Below are positions 1 to 6,218 of a stretch of 7,643 bases of DNA, one piece after another (position 1 is the stretch's first letter; each line of letters opens with the position of its first letter). The DNA comes from an uncultured Rhodospirillaceae bacterium (GTDB lineage: Bacteria > Pseudomonadota > Alphaproteobacteria > Rhodospirillales > Casp-alpha2), in NCBI GenBank assembly GCA_913048145.1, contig CAJWVP010000137.1, positions 1 through 7,643 of the forward strand, read 5' to 3'. The notes beneath the pieces are model-generated. The model was given only the letters and a program-made list of their open reading frames with translations, was not told the origin of the DNA and did no database searches. The translations under genes and the position numbers were made by a program.

Positions 1-596
1 TCCAGCAACAAAATGACGTTATTCTGATTTATGCCGGTCAAATGCATCATCGCCGGTTCCTGATATGTTGGACTATGGGCGTAGGACCAGGTTGTCTTTC
101 CTCCCGGACCAAAAGGAACACCTGTGATAGCCATAAGCTGGACTTCCTTCGCCATTAGCGCTTTTCTTCTATCGCGAAATCTCCGTTTGGAAAAAGAACC
201 CGCCCCTCCATCACGGAATATTCCAGAATGAACTTTCTTGATCGTTTTCATATAGTCCTTAAGCTGGTCGTCAGAGAGGCTGCCATGCTTTTGGACTACT
301 GTACGCAATGCCGTATCAACGGCTTTAGCCATACGCTTGGCATCACCACATACATAGAAATAGGCTCCCTGCTGTAGGAGGCTCCAGAGCTCCTCTCCAG
401 ACTCCTCAAGGCGGTCTTGGACATAGATCTTATGGTCCTGGTCGCGGGAGAAGGCTGTCTGTAGCTTGAGCATATTGCGCTGCTGCAGCTCCTGCCACTT
501 CCGCGCCCCCTTGTCCGCCGCCTGGGCCGATACGGATATGGCAAATGCCATGACGCCAGCCGAAGCCATCAACGCTCTTTTAATAATGGATTTCAT
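1..596 (-). CDS. Partial chimeric exported protein: signal peptide + CysJ-type reductase C-terminal fragment + unknown segment
   Basis: I translated this frame by hand; it is open for 198 codons from ATG at 594-596 to the left edge, so the C-terminus is missing. The ATG is well placed: AGGGAG lies 6 nt upstream (603-608). Residues 1-27 form a Sec-type signal peptide: basic MKSIIKR, a hydrophobic core, and a likely cut after VSAQA. Residues about 34-121 match the end of the NADPH-binding domain of CysJ / cytochrome P450 reductase flavoproteins, with AFSRDQ (48-53), KIYVQDRL (56-63) and FYVCGDAKRMAK (80-91). The family's FAD half, the first part of the NADP fold and the terminal RYxxDVY are all absent. 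After residue 121 the sequence changes to a segment I do not recognise, with FGPGGKTTW at 162-170. A fragment this small cannot transfer electrons alone, so reductase activity is unlikely. Codons such as CTA, ATA and AGA and visibly higher A/T set it apart from its neighbours, suggesting transfer or recombination. An assembly chimera is possible. Confidence 0.72.
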   Translation of the reverse strand, partial: MKSIIKRALMASAGVMAFAISVSAQAADKGARKWQELQQRNMLKLQTAFSRDQDHKIYVQDRLEESGEELWSLLQQGAYFYVCGDAKRMAKAVDTALRTVVQKHGSLSDDQLKDYMKTIKKVHSGIFRDGGAGSFSKRRFRDRRKALMAKEVQLMAITGVPFGPGGKTTWSYAHSPTYQEPAMMHLTGINQNNVILLL

Positions 597-602
597 GTTA
601 CA

Positions 603-608
603 CTCCCT
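603..608 (-). promoter_or_regulatory. Ribosome binding site of the left-edge gene
   Basis: On the minus strand AGGGAG sits 6 nt before the ATG at 594-596. It decides the start: the reading frame that begins here carries the signal peptide, whereas other frames of this stretch have no such site. Confidence 0.7.
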
Positions 609-610
609 AT

Positions 611-670
611 CTATACGATCTGTTAGTGATACGTCTTTACCTATACGGTCTGTGAGCGATACGTCTCTCG
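611..670. repeat. Two tandem 30-bp direct repeats in the upstream region of the left-edge gene
   Basis: Units 611-640 and 641-670 abut exactly and match at 24 of 30 positions, with conserved blocks ctatacg, tctgt and gatacgtct. They begin 15 nt upstream of the start codon of the minus-strand gene ending at 596, where the promoter should lie. Each unit read on the minus strand has AGAC, 17 nt, then TATAG, so each may hold a weak -35/-10 pair or an operator for one repeated binding protein. I see no strong dyad inside a unit. The operator role is inference. Confidence 0.65.
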
Positions 671-848
671 ACGACGGCCTTATTCCTGGCTCTTCCTGCT
701 AAGACCTAGGATGAGGGTCAACATTCCTGCGGGCGGCGTCAAGGGCGCATCGCCACTGGCCCAACCGAAGTCGGGCAACTGGTACGCCGGGAAATGAAGC
801 GCAGAGCAGAAAATGCGCGGCACAAATACCGTGCACCGGGCATTAGTT
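671..848. other. Intergenic spacer without a supported gene
   Basis: This stretch lies between the end of the propionyl-CoA synthetase gene and the repeats in front of the left-edge gene. Both strands contain only short frames without good ribosome binding sites, such as a 28-codon plus frame at 711-797. No stem-loop followed by a T-run is visible that would serve as an intrinsic terminator for the minus-strand gene. Confidence 0.5.
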
Positions 849-864
849 GCGATCTTAAGATCGC
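849..864. repeat. 16-bp perfect palindrome across the prpE stop codon
   Basis: The sequence gcgatcttaagatcgc is its own reverse complement and contains the TAA stop of the minus-strand prpE (855-857). With no loop and no T-run it is not a standard terminator. It could be a protein-binding site or chance. Confidence 0.5.
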
Positions 865-2762
865 GCGTCGGAATAGCCGAGCAGCTGGAGGGCCGCGTCG
901 ATTTCATCCAAGATCGCCGGGTCATCGATCGTCGCTGGCATCTTCCATTCCTTATTGTCGGCGATGGCCTGCATGGTCCCGCGCAGTATCTTGCCCGAGC
1001 GCGTCTTCGGCAAACGCTCAACCACGATGGCCTGTTTGAAGGCGGCTACGGGTCCGATTCGATCGCGGACCATCTGTACCACCTCGCCGACGATATCGTC
1101 GCCAGCCTTGGTCGTGCCCGCATTCAGGACAAGGAAGCCCACGGGCAATTGTCCTTTCAGTTGATCGTCGACACCAATGACCGCGCATTCCGCCACGTCC
1201 ACATGTTCCGCTAGTACTTCCTCCATGCCGCCCGTGGATAGGCGGTGGCCGGCCACGTTGATAATGTCGTCGGTCCTGGCCATGATCGAGATGTAACCAT
1301 CCGCGTCGATCATGCCAGCGTCCGCCGTGCAATAGTAGCCAGGGAACTGGTCCAGGTATTTCTCCCGAAACAGATCCTGGCGCTGATAGAGCGTCGGCAA
1401 GGCGGATGGAGGTAACGGCAACTTCACCACGATGGCGCCAATATCGCCGGCAGGCACCGGATGGCCGCTGTTATCCAGGACCTGGACATTCCAGCCGGGC
1501 GCCGCCTTAGTGGGCGACCCGGGCCGGATATCGAAGGCATGCAGGCCCAGGCAGTTCGACGCAATAGCCCAGCCCGTTTCCGTCTGCCACCAATGGTCGA
1601 TGACGGGAACCTTCAGTTTGTCCTCGGCCCAATGCAGCGTGTCCGGGTCCAGCCGTTCGCCGGCCAGAAACAAAGACTTAAGCCCGCTCATGTCGTATTC
1701 GGCCAGAAGAGCACCGTTCGGGTCTTCCCGCTTGATGGCGCGGAAAGCCGTGGGCGCAGTAAACATGCATGAGACATTATGTTCGGAAATCACCCTCCAG
1801 AAAGCCCCAGCATCGGGTGTGCCGACGGGTTTGCCTTCGTAAACAATGGTCGTGCAGCCGTGCAGCAATGGCGCGTAGGCAATGTAGCTGTGGCCGACCA
1901 CCCAGCCCACGTCGGAGGCTGCCCAATAGACCTCGCCGGGATCGACGTCGTAGATGTTCTTCATGGACCATTTCAGCGCCACCATGTGGCCGCCGTTGTC
2001 GCGCACAACGCCCTTCGGCTGGCCGGTGGTACCCGACGTGTAAAGGATGTAAAGCGGATCGGTCGCCGCCACGGTCACACACTCGGCGGGCTCCGCCGTC
2101 GCCATCGCACCGCCCCAATCCACATCACGGCCGTCTTTCATGGCGACCTCCGCTTGGGGTCGCGCCAGGATCACACATTTCTCTGGCTTGTGGGTCGCCA
2201 TATCAATGGCGCCGTTCAAAAGCGGCATGTATTCTATGACGCGATTGACTTCGATACCGCAGGTAGCACTCACGATGACCTTGGGCTTCGCATCGTCGAT
2301 GCGGACCGCCAGCTCATTCGACGCGAACCCACCGAACACCACCGAATGGATCGCCCCCAGGCGCGCACATGCTAACATTGCGATGACCGCCTCGGCGACC
2401 ATGGGCATATAGATGATGACCCGGTCACCCTTCTCTACCCCTTGCGCCCGCAACACGCCTGCAAACAGCGCAACCTCATCGCGCAGTTCCGAATAGGTGT
2501 AAGTCCTTTTGGTGTCGCCAGTGACCGGGCTGTCGTAGATCAGTGCCGCCTGGTCGCCACGCCCACCATCGGCGTGGCGGTCCAGCGCGTTGTAGCAGGT
2601 GTTGCATTCGGCACCCACGAACCAGCGGTAGAAGGGCGGGTTACTATCGTCCAGGACCTTGTCCCAAGGAGTGATCCAATCGATCTCTTGGGCAGCGTCG
2701 GCCCAGAACCCTTCCGGGTCCTCAATTGACCGCTGGTAGGCGACATCATATGCGTTGCTCAT
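855..2762 (-). CDS. prpE: Propionyl-CoA synthetase (AMP-forming, PrpE-type)
   Basis: This cytoplasmic enzyme activates propionate with ATP and CoA to propionyl-CoA through a propionyl-AMP intermediate, feeding the methylcitrate or methylmalonyl pathway. The 635-residue product has the usual family length. In order it shows the N-terminal ACAS segment YQRSIEDPEGFW (9-20), the phosphate loop YTSGTTGQPKG (241-251), WWQTETGW (391-398), the hinge and CoA-binding stretch TDDIINVAGHR (497-507), and PKTRSGK (585-591). Lys591 is the catalytic lysine, commonly acetylated to switch such enzymes off. STGGMEEVL and YYCTADAG fit PrpE better than acetyl-CoA synthetase, although acetate may also be used. I chose the ATG at 2760-2762: GGGGAG lies 4 nt upstream and family similarity begins right after it. 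In-frame starts at 2774 and 2780 are possible; the latter overlaps the stop of a leader ORF. It is divergent from a second acyl-CoA synthetase. It appears intact. Confidence 0.93.
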   Translation of the reverse strand: MSNAYDVAYQRSIEDPEGFWADAAQEIDWITPWDKVLDDSNPPFYRWFVGAECNTCYNALDRHADGGRGDQAALIYDSPVTGDTKRTYTYSELRDEVALFAGVLRAQGVEKGDRVIIYMPMVAEAVIAMLACARLGAIHSVVFGGFASNELAVRIDDAKPKVIVSATCGIEVNRVIEYMPLLNGAIDMATHKPEKCVILARPQAEVAMKDGRDVDWGGAMATAEPAECVTVAATDPLYILYTSGTTGQPKGVVRDNGGHMVALKWSMKNIYDVDPGEVYWAASDVGWVVGHSYIAYAPLLHGCTTIVYEGKPVGTPDAGAFWRVISEHNVSCMFTAPTAFRAIKREDPNGALLAEYDMSGLKSLFLAGERLDPDTLHWAEDKLKVPVIDHWWQTETGWAIASNCLGLHAFDIRPGSPTKAAPGWNVQVLDNSGHPVPAGDIGAIVVKLPLPPSALPTLYQRQDLFREKYLDQFPGYYCTADAGMIDADGYISIMARTDDIINVAGHRLSTGGMEEVLAEHVDVAECAVIGVDDQLKGQLPVGFLVLNAGTTKAGDDIVGEVVQMVRDRIGPVAAFKQAIVVERLPKTRSGKILRGTMQAIADNKEWKMPATIDDPAILDEIDAALQLLGYSDARS

Positions 2763-2779
2763 TGCACTCCCCATCGTCA

Positions 2780-2815
2780 TCAGGCCGCTTGTCTTGTGCG
2801 GCGGGCAGCGGCCAT
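2780..2815 (-). CDS. Possible 11-codon leader peptide ORF upstream of prpE
   Basis: On the minus strand ATG at 2813-2815 is preceded by GAGGAG (2822-2827) with a 6-nt gap, a better ribosome binding site than that of prpE itself. It encodes MAAARRTRQAA and stops with TGA at 2780-2782. That stop overlaps an in-frame ATG of the prpE frame (TGATG), as in translationally coupled genes. It could be a leader peptide or a coupling device. Nothing shows that the peptide has its own function, and such a short frame can arise by chance. Confidence 0.4.
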   Translation of the reverse strand: MAAARRTRQAA

Positions 2816-2842
2816 TGGCCACTCCTCATATTGTTGATTGTC

Positions 2843-2870
2843 AGTGTAGCGACAAAATTCTCGATCTCAA
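2843..2870 (-). promoter_or_regulatory. Candidate sigma-70-type promoter of prpE
   Basis: On the minus strand TTGAGA (2865-2870) and TACACT (2843-2848) are separated by 16 nt, matching the consensus boxes at 5 of 6 and 4 of 6 positions. Transcription would start near 2836, giving a leader of about 74 nt that contains the 11-codon ORF. This is a pattern match only. Confidence 0.45.
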
Positions 2871-2889
2871 TGGCCGACGGCGGGGGAAA

Positions 2890-2901
2890 TTGCTATAGCA
2901 A
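2890..2901. promoter_or_regulatory. 12-bp palindrome, candidate operator between the divergent ligase genes
   Basis: TTGCTATAGCAA is a perfect dyad centred about 60 bp upstream of the start inferred for prpE, a classic position for an activator. TTGC/GCAA half-sites recall operators of short-chain fatty-acyl metabolism regulators, but the resemblance is loose. No regulator gene is in the window. Confidence 0.35.
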
Positions 2902-3114
2902 ACTGGCCTCAGCCATGATCGACGTTAATTGCCTAACGCGTCGGCACGCCGCTAGTAAGTTCGCCTAAAACCCGTGGCGCCTCTAAGTGAGCACGAGGTC
3001 CGCCATGCAGTTAGGGCCGATAGAAAATGGCGTGCCGTTGATAGGTATCTGGGCTTAACTCTTAAAACAAGAGGTCCTGTATAAGGCGAAGCTGGAAGTC
3101 CTTGGTGGAGTTTT
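2902..3114. other. Remainder of the divergent intergenic region
   Basis: No supported gene lies here. A weak plus-strand promoter-like pair, TTGATA (3038-3043) and TTAAAA (3062-3067) with an 18-nt spacer, could drive the downstream ORF and acyl-CoA synthetase. No clear riboswitch or terminator structure is seen. Confidence 0.35.
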
Positions 3115-3213
3115 ATGGTTGAAGCGCCCGACGCCTGGCATTTGCCCGCCCCGAATTTTGTGGCACTCTTTTCTAAAGAAGACACCAAGAAATTTCTGGG
3201 AGCTTTGCCGTGA
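3115..3213 (+). CDS. Possible 32-residue small ORF coupled to the acyl-CoA synthetase
   Basis: ATG at 3115 follows GGTGGAG (3104-3110) by 4 nt and opens a 32-codon frame beginning MVEAPDAWHLPAPNF and ending KKFLGALP. Its TGA (3211-3213) overlaps the GTG start of the acyl-CoA synthetase (3210-3212) as GTGA, a 4-nt overlap typical of translational coupling. I do not recognise the peptide and see no signal sequence or membrane segment. It may be a genuine small protein, a leader, or a remnant of a longer gene; an in-frame stop at 3082-3084 bars a long upstream extension. Confidence 0.42.
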   Translation: MVEAPDAWHLPAPNFVALFSKEDTKKFLGALP

Positions 3214-4841
3214 GTGGGACCAGCATCTACGACACACACCTTGATCAATCGCCGGCTAATTATGCGGCCTTGTCGCCCATTACCTTTCTAGAACGCGCCG
3301 CCGCCACCTATCCTAACCGGACCAGCGTGATCCACGGATCGAAGCGCTTCACCTGGGCGGAAACATACGCCAGGGCGCGGCGGCTTGCATCGGCGCTTTC
3401 CAGCCTTGGTGTCGGAAAGAACGATACAGTTGCCGTGATGGCGGCAAACACGCCTGAAATGTACGAGTGTGCCTTCGGCCCAGCAATTGCCGGCGCCGTG
3501 GTGAATACCTTAAACACGCGCCTGGACGCAGCGGCGCTGGCGTTCAGCCTCAACCACGGCGAGGCTAAGGTCCTGATCACGGACACGGAGTTTTCCGCCA
3601 GCGTCAAGAGTGCCTTAGCCGAATTAGGACGTGACATCACTGTCATCGACATTGTCGATTCCGAATCCGATGTCGGCGGCGAAACGCTTGGGGGAATGGA
3701 TTACGAAGCCTTCCTAGCCGGCGGCGACCCAGATTTCGGCTGGGCACCCGTGGCCGACGAGTGGGACGCTATTTCACTCAACTACACGTCAGGCACGACG
3801 GGCGATCCGAAAGGTGTCGTCTATCACCACCGGGGTGCATACTTGAACGCCATGTCGAATATCGTCGGCTGGAACATGCCGCATCATGCGATCTATCTGT
3901 GGACGCTGCCCATGTTCCACTGCAACGGCTGGTGCTTCCCATGGTCCTTGGCGGCTATCGCTGGCACCAACGTGTGTCTCCGACGGGTCAACGCGGGCAA
4001 TATCTACGCCGCCATCGCCGATCACGGAGTGACCCATTTCTGCGGCGCACCTATAGTGTTGAATGTCGTCATCAACGCCACCGACGCAGAACGCCGCAGA
4101 TTTGATCACAAGGTCAACGTCATGACGGCCGCCGCACCGCCGCCGGCGGCGACGTTGCAGCGTATGCAGGAGCAGGGGTTCGACGTGACCCATGTCTACG
4201 GCCTGACGGAAACCTATGGCCCCGCCGTGATTTGTTCATGGCATCCGGAATGGAACAACCTGCCCATCGAACAACAAATCTTAAAGAAGGGCCGCCAGGG
4301 CGTTCGCTATCACGTCCTCCAAGGGCTTACAGTCATGGATCCGGAAACCATGGAACCCGTCCCCGCCGACGGCGAAACCATGGGTGAGGTCATGTTTAAG
4401 GGCAATGTGGTCATGAAGGGCTATCTGAAAAACCCAAAGACTACCGACGAAACCTTGGCCGGCGGTTGGCTCCACTCGGGCGACCTGGGCGTCATAGAGG
4501 CAGACGGCTACATCAAGCTCAAAGACCGCTCCAAAGACTTGATCATTTCGGGTGGAGAGAACATCTCGTCGATCGAAGTGGAAGATACTCTGACCAAGCA
4601 TCCAGCCGTGATGTTGGCCGCTGTGGTCGCTAAACCGGATGAAAAATGGGGTGAGACGCCCTGCGCCTTTGTTGAGTTGATGGAAGGCGCGGAGGCCAAC
4701 GAAGCGGAGATCATCCATTTCTGCCGCGCCAATATGGCCCATTATAAATGCCCGAAGAATATTGTTTTCGGGGAACTGCCGAAGACGTCGACCGGTAAGA
4801 TTCAGAAATTCAAACTGAGGGAACAGGCGGCGGCGATCTAA
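3210..4841 (+). CDS. AMP-forming acyl-CoA synthetase (fatty-acid / acyl-activating ligase)
   Basis: This cytoplasmic ligase of the adenylate-forming superfamily joins a carboxylic acid to CoA with ATP. The 543-residue product shows the phosphate loop YTSGTTGDPKG (192-202), LPMFHCNGW (233-241), VYGLTETYG (329-337), the SGD motif (423-425), DRSKDLIISGGENISS (439-454) and PKTSTGK (524-530) with catalytic Lys530. LPMFHCNGW and the overall length place it among the medium-chain/plant AAE1-like acyl-activating enzymes, often annotated as fatty-acyl-CoA or methylmercaptopropionyl-CoA (DmdB-like) ligases; the substrate cannot be read from sequence. The GTG start at 3210 is supported by CTGGGAG ending 7 nt upstream and by the overlap with the preceding small ORF. 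The broken hydroxyacid dehydrogenase follows after 42 nt on the same strand, so they probably formed an operon for acid catabolism. The gene appears intact. Confidence 0.92.
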   Translation: MSGTSIYDTHLDQSPANYAALSPITFLERAAATYPNRTSVIHGSKRFTWAETYARARRLASALSSLGVGKNDTVAVMAANTPEMYECAFGPAIAGAVVNTLNTRLDAAALAFSLNHGEAKVLITDTEFSASVKSALAELGRDITVIDIVDSESDVGGETLGGMDYEAFLAGGDPDFGWAPVADEWDAISLNYTSGTTGDPKGVVYHHRGAYLNAMSNIVGWNMPHHAIYLWTLPMFHCNGWCFPWSLAAIAGTNVCLRRVNAGNIYAAIADHGVTHFCGAPIVLNVVINATDAERRRFDHKVNVMTAAAPPPAATLQRMQEQGFDVTHVYGLTETYGPAVICSWHPEWNNLPIEQQILKKGRQGVRYHVLQGLTVMDPETMEPVPADGETMGEVMFKGNVVMKGYLKNPKTTDETLAGGWLHSGDLGVIEADGYIKLKDRSKDLIISGGENISSIEVEDTLTKHPAVMLAAVVAKPDEKWGETPCAFVELMEGAEANEAEIIHFCRANMAHYKCPKNIVFGELPKTSTGKIQKFKLREQAAAI

Positions 4842-4883
4842 CGTCAGACGCTCCACCGCCATCGTGATAGAAGAGACATTACA

Positions 4884-5399
4884 ATGACCAATATCGCCTT
4901 TCTCGGCCTTGGCGCCATGGGTTCGCGCATGGCCGCCAACCTATTGAAATTCGATTTTACGGTTTCCGTCTGGAACCGCTCGCCAGGGCCCGACGAGACG
5001 CTCAAGCTCCTAGGCGCCGCCGTCTCGACGACGCCGCGTGCGGCCGCCGACGGAGCCGACATCGTGGTCAGCATGGTGCGCGACGACGAAGCGTCAAAGG
5101 AGGTATGGCTGAATGATACCACCGGCGCGCTGGGAAGTATGAAGGCCAGTGCCATCGCCATCGAAAGCTCCACCTTCACCGTCGATTGGGCACAGAAACT
5201 AGCGGCCACCGTGGCAGCGTCCGGTCAGCGTTTCCTGTAAGCCCCCGTAGCCGGCTCCCGGCCTCAGGCGGAAGCCGGCATTTTGATCTATATCTGCGGT
5301 GGCGATGCGGACACCTTCACCGAGGCCATGGACGCCGGCTATGGCGACGACAACATGTCTGGCGTGATCCAACTTTATATCCCGGACGGCGGCGCCTGA
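4884..5399 (+). pseudogene. 3-hydroxyisobutyrate dehydrogenase-like protein, broken by a stop and an internal deletion
   Basis: The first 118 residues form the NAD(P)-binding half of the beta-hydroxyacid dehydrogenase family (HIBADH/GarR-like), with GLGAMG at 8-13 and VVSMVRDDE at about 61-69. TAA at 5238-5240 then replaces the acidic residue that precedes APV in the conserved substrate motif (D/E)APVxGS. The same frame continues beyond the stop with APVAGSRPQAEAG and a GGDAD segment. Near 5320-5337 it jumps to what looks like the family's extreme C-terminal tail (AGYGDDNMSGVI) and ends at TGA 5397-5399. About 171 residues remain of the usual 290-300, so roughly 120 residues of the helical catalytic domain, including the catalytic lysine, are gone. 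The product cannot be an active dehydrogenase. The intact form would oxidise a 3-hydroxyacid to a semialdehyde, for example in valine breakdown, which suits the acyl-CoA ligase 42 nt upstream. One G-to-T change in a GAA codon would explain the stop. Confidence 0.85.
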
Positions 5400-5663
5400 T
5401 TCCCCAGCATCATGACGCCTAAGGGTCGAACTTGATAAAAACCAATTTATTTAAAACGGCGTCACCAGCCAAGCGGAAGGTCCGCGCCACCTCCTTTGCC
5501 GACATCAGCGCTGTCATTCAAGCGAGTGGGCGCGACCAGACAGCGCAATGCTTATTGGAAGAAAACAATTATGAAAGGCTCCACTGCGCGCTCATGTGCC
5601 GAGTATCCACAAATGTTTCCGAAAGCCAATTACGAGCACCTCAGACCCAGATCGATGCAAGAC
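5400..5663. other. Spacer with no recognised gene
   Basis: This lies between the broken dehydrogenase and the end of the minus-strand DUF465 gene. Plus-strand frames of 89 codons from 5432 and 92 codons from 5496 run through it into the DUF465 gene. They have no convincing ribosome binding site and no recognisable family. The stretch may be decayed coding DNA given the state of its neighbour, but I cannot assign it. Confidence 0.45.
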
Positions 5664-5834
5664 TTAGGCTTGCGCCTCCAGGCTGGCGATCTGATCTTTG
5701 ATAGCGAGTTTCTGCTTCTTCAAATCGGCAATATGAATATCGTCATGGTGCGGTCGGTGATTTTCGTTGTCTAAAATTTTTTCGAGGTTCTGATGCTGGG
5801 CTCTGAGGTCGTCGATCCGCTCCTGCATGTTCAT
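5664..5834 (-). CDS. Small DUF465 (YdcH-like) helical protein
   Basis: The 56-residue product is a short helical hairpin typical of DUF465/YdcH proteins: LRAQHQNLEKIL (10-21), a polar turn with HRPHHDD (26-32), then LKKQKLAIKDQI (38-49), the signature second helix. The biochemical role of the family is not established; these are small soluble coiled-coil proteins common in alphaproteobacteria, often in pairs. I start at the ATG at 5832-5834 because AGAGGA lies about 7 nt upstream. The longer 88-codon frame adds residues unlike the family. It is divergent from a second DUF465 gene 183 nt away. Confidence 0.82.
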   Translation of the reverse strand: MNMQERIDDLRAQHQNLEKILDNENHRPHHDDIHIADLKKQKLAIKDQIASLEAQA

Positions 5835-6017
5835 ATTCAATTCCTCTACTCCTTCATTTTCTGATCGGACTTCAGAATATCTCAATGTTATCGTAATCAG
5901 GATGCAAAATCCACTGCACTGTCTGAACATCCTGCGCGCGACCTACCGCCTATTGTTGGAATCTGTTACTCTCCTGGATTAAGAGGATTCGCAACCAATT
6001 CGCGGTTATCAGAGACC
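5835..6017. promoter_or_regulatory. Divergent upstream region of two DUF465 genes
   Basis: Both DUF465 genes read outward from this 183-nt region, so it should hold both promoters. Candidate elements are weak: TTGTTG and GGATTA spaced 17 nt on the plus strand (5954-5982), and a TTGCAT box on the minus strand near 5902-5907. I see no clear operator. Confidence 0.35.
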
Positions 6018-6218
6018 ATGACCGATCGTGATGCGCTTGAATTCAAGCTGATCGAACTGAAGACAGAGCATCGGGACCTGGATGACGTAATCGCCCGCAT
6101 GGGCAAACAGGTTCCCTTCGATCAACTTCTGATGCAGCGCCTAAAGAAGCGAAAACTCCAGTTGAAGGACGCCATCAGCCGCCTGCAAGCGCAGCTGGTT
6201 CCTGACATCATCGCCTGA
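6018..6218 (+). CDS. Second small DUF465 (YdcH-like) helical protein
   Basis: The 66-residue product has the same plan as the divergent neighbour: KLIELKTEHRDLDDVI (10-25), a turn containing VPFDQLLMQ (32-40), and the signature helix LKKRKLQLKDAI (42-53). It is a paralogue rather than a copy, since DNA and most surface residues differ. Function is unknown for the family. The ATG at 6018 fits the family's N-terminal length, but the ribosome binding site is poor (CAGAGA only 2 nt upstream), so initiation may be weak. Its end overlaps the end of the convergent GGDEF-like gene by 11 bp. Confidence 0.83.
   Translation: MTDRDALEFKLIELKTEHRDLDDVIARMGKQVPFDQLLMQRLKKRKLQLKDAISRLQAQLVPDIIA

Noticed and set aside
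296..544. 82-codon arginine/serine-rich minus-strand frame
   Set aside because: It overlaps the signal-peptide and CysJ-like frame in another phase; its composition is that of an out-of-frame translation.
711..797. 28-codon plus-strand ORF starting MRVNIPAGG
   Set aside because: There is no spaced ribosome binding site and no recognisable peptide; such short frames are expected by chance.
680..850. Minus-strand tail ending APLTPPAGMLTLILGLSR, reminiscent of a PEP-CTERM sorting signal
   Set aside because: The hydrophobic stretch is too short, the V/A-P-E-P core is missing and the frame upstream is out-of-phase prpE sequence.
1779..2375. 198-codon plus-strand frame antisense to prpE
   Set aside because: It mirrors the codon periodicity of prpE, has no convincing ribosome binding site and no recognisable family; the opposite strand encodes clear ligase motifs.
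4281..4862. 193-codon minus-strand frame inside the acyl-CoA synthetase
   Set aside because: It is an antisense shadow of a gene with intact catalytic motifs; nothing in its translation resembles a known family.
5238..5240. Possible recoding of TAA within the dehydrogenase frame
   Set aside because: No recoding of TAA to Asp or Glu is known, and the same gene has lost most of its catalytic domain, so a plain nonsense mutation is the simpler reading.
5432..5774. Two overlapping plus-strand frames between the broken dehydrogenase and the DUF465 gene
   Set aside because: They run into the DUF465 gene on the opposite strand, lack ribosome binding sites and show no family; a faint transposase-like NYERLH string is too little to claim an insertion sequence.
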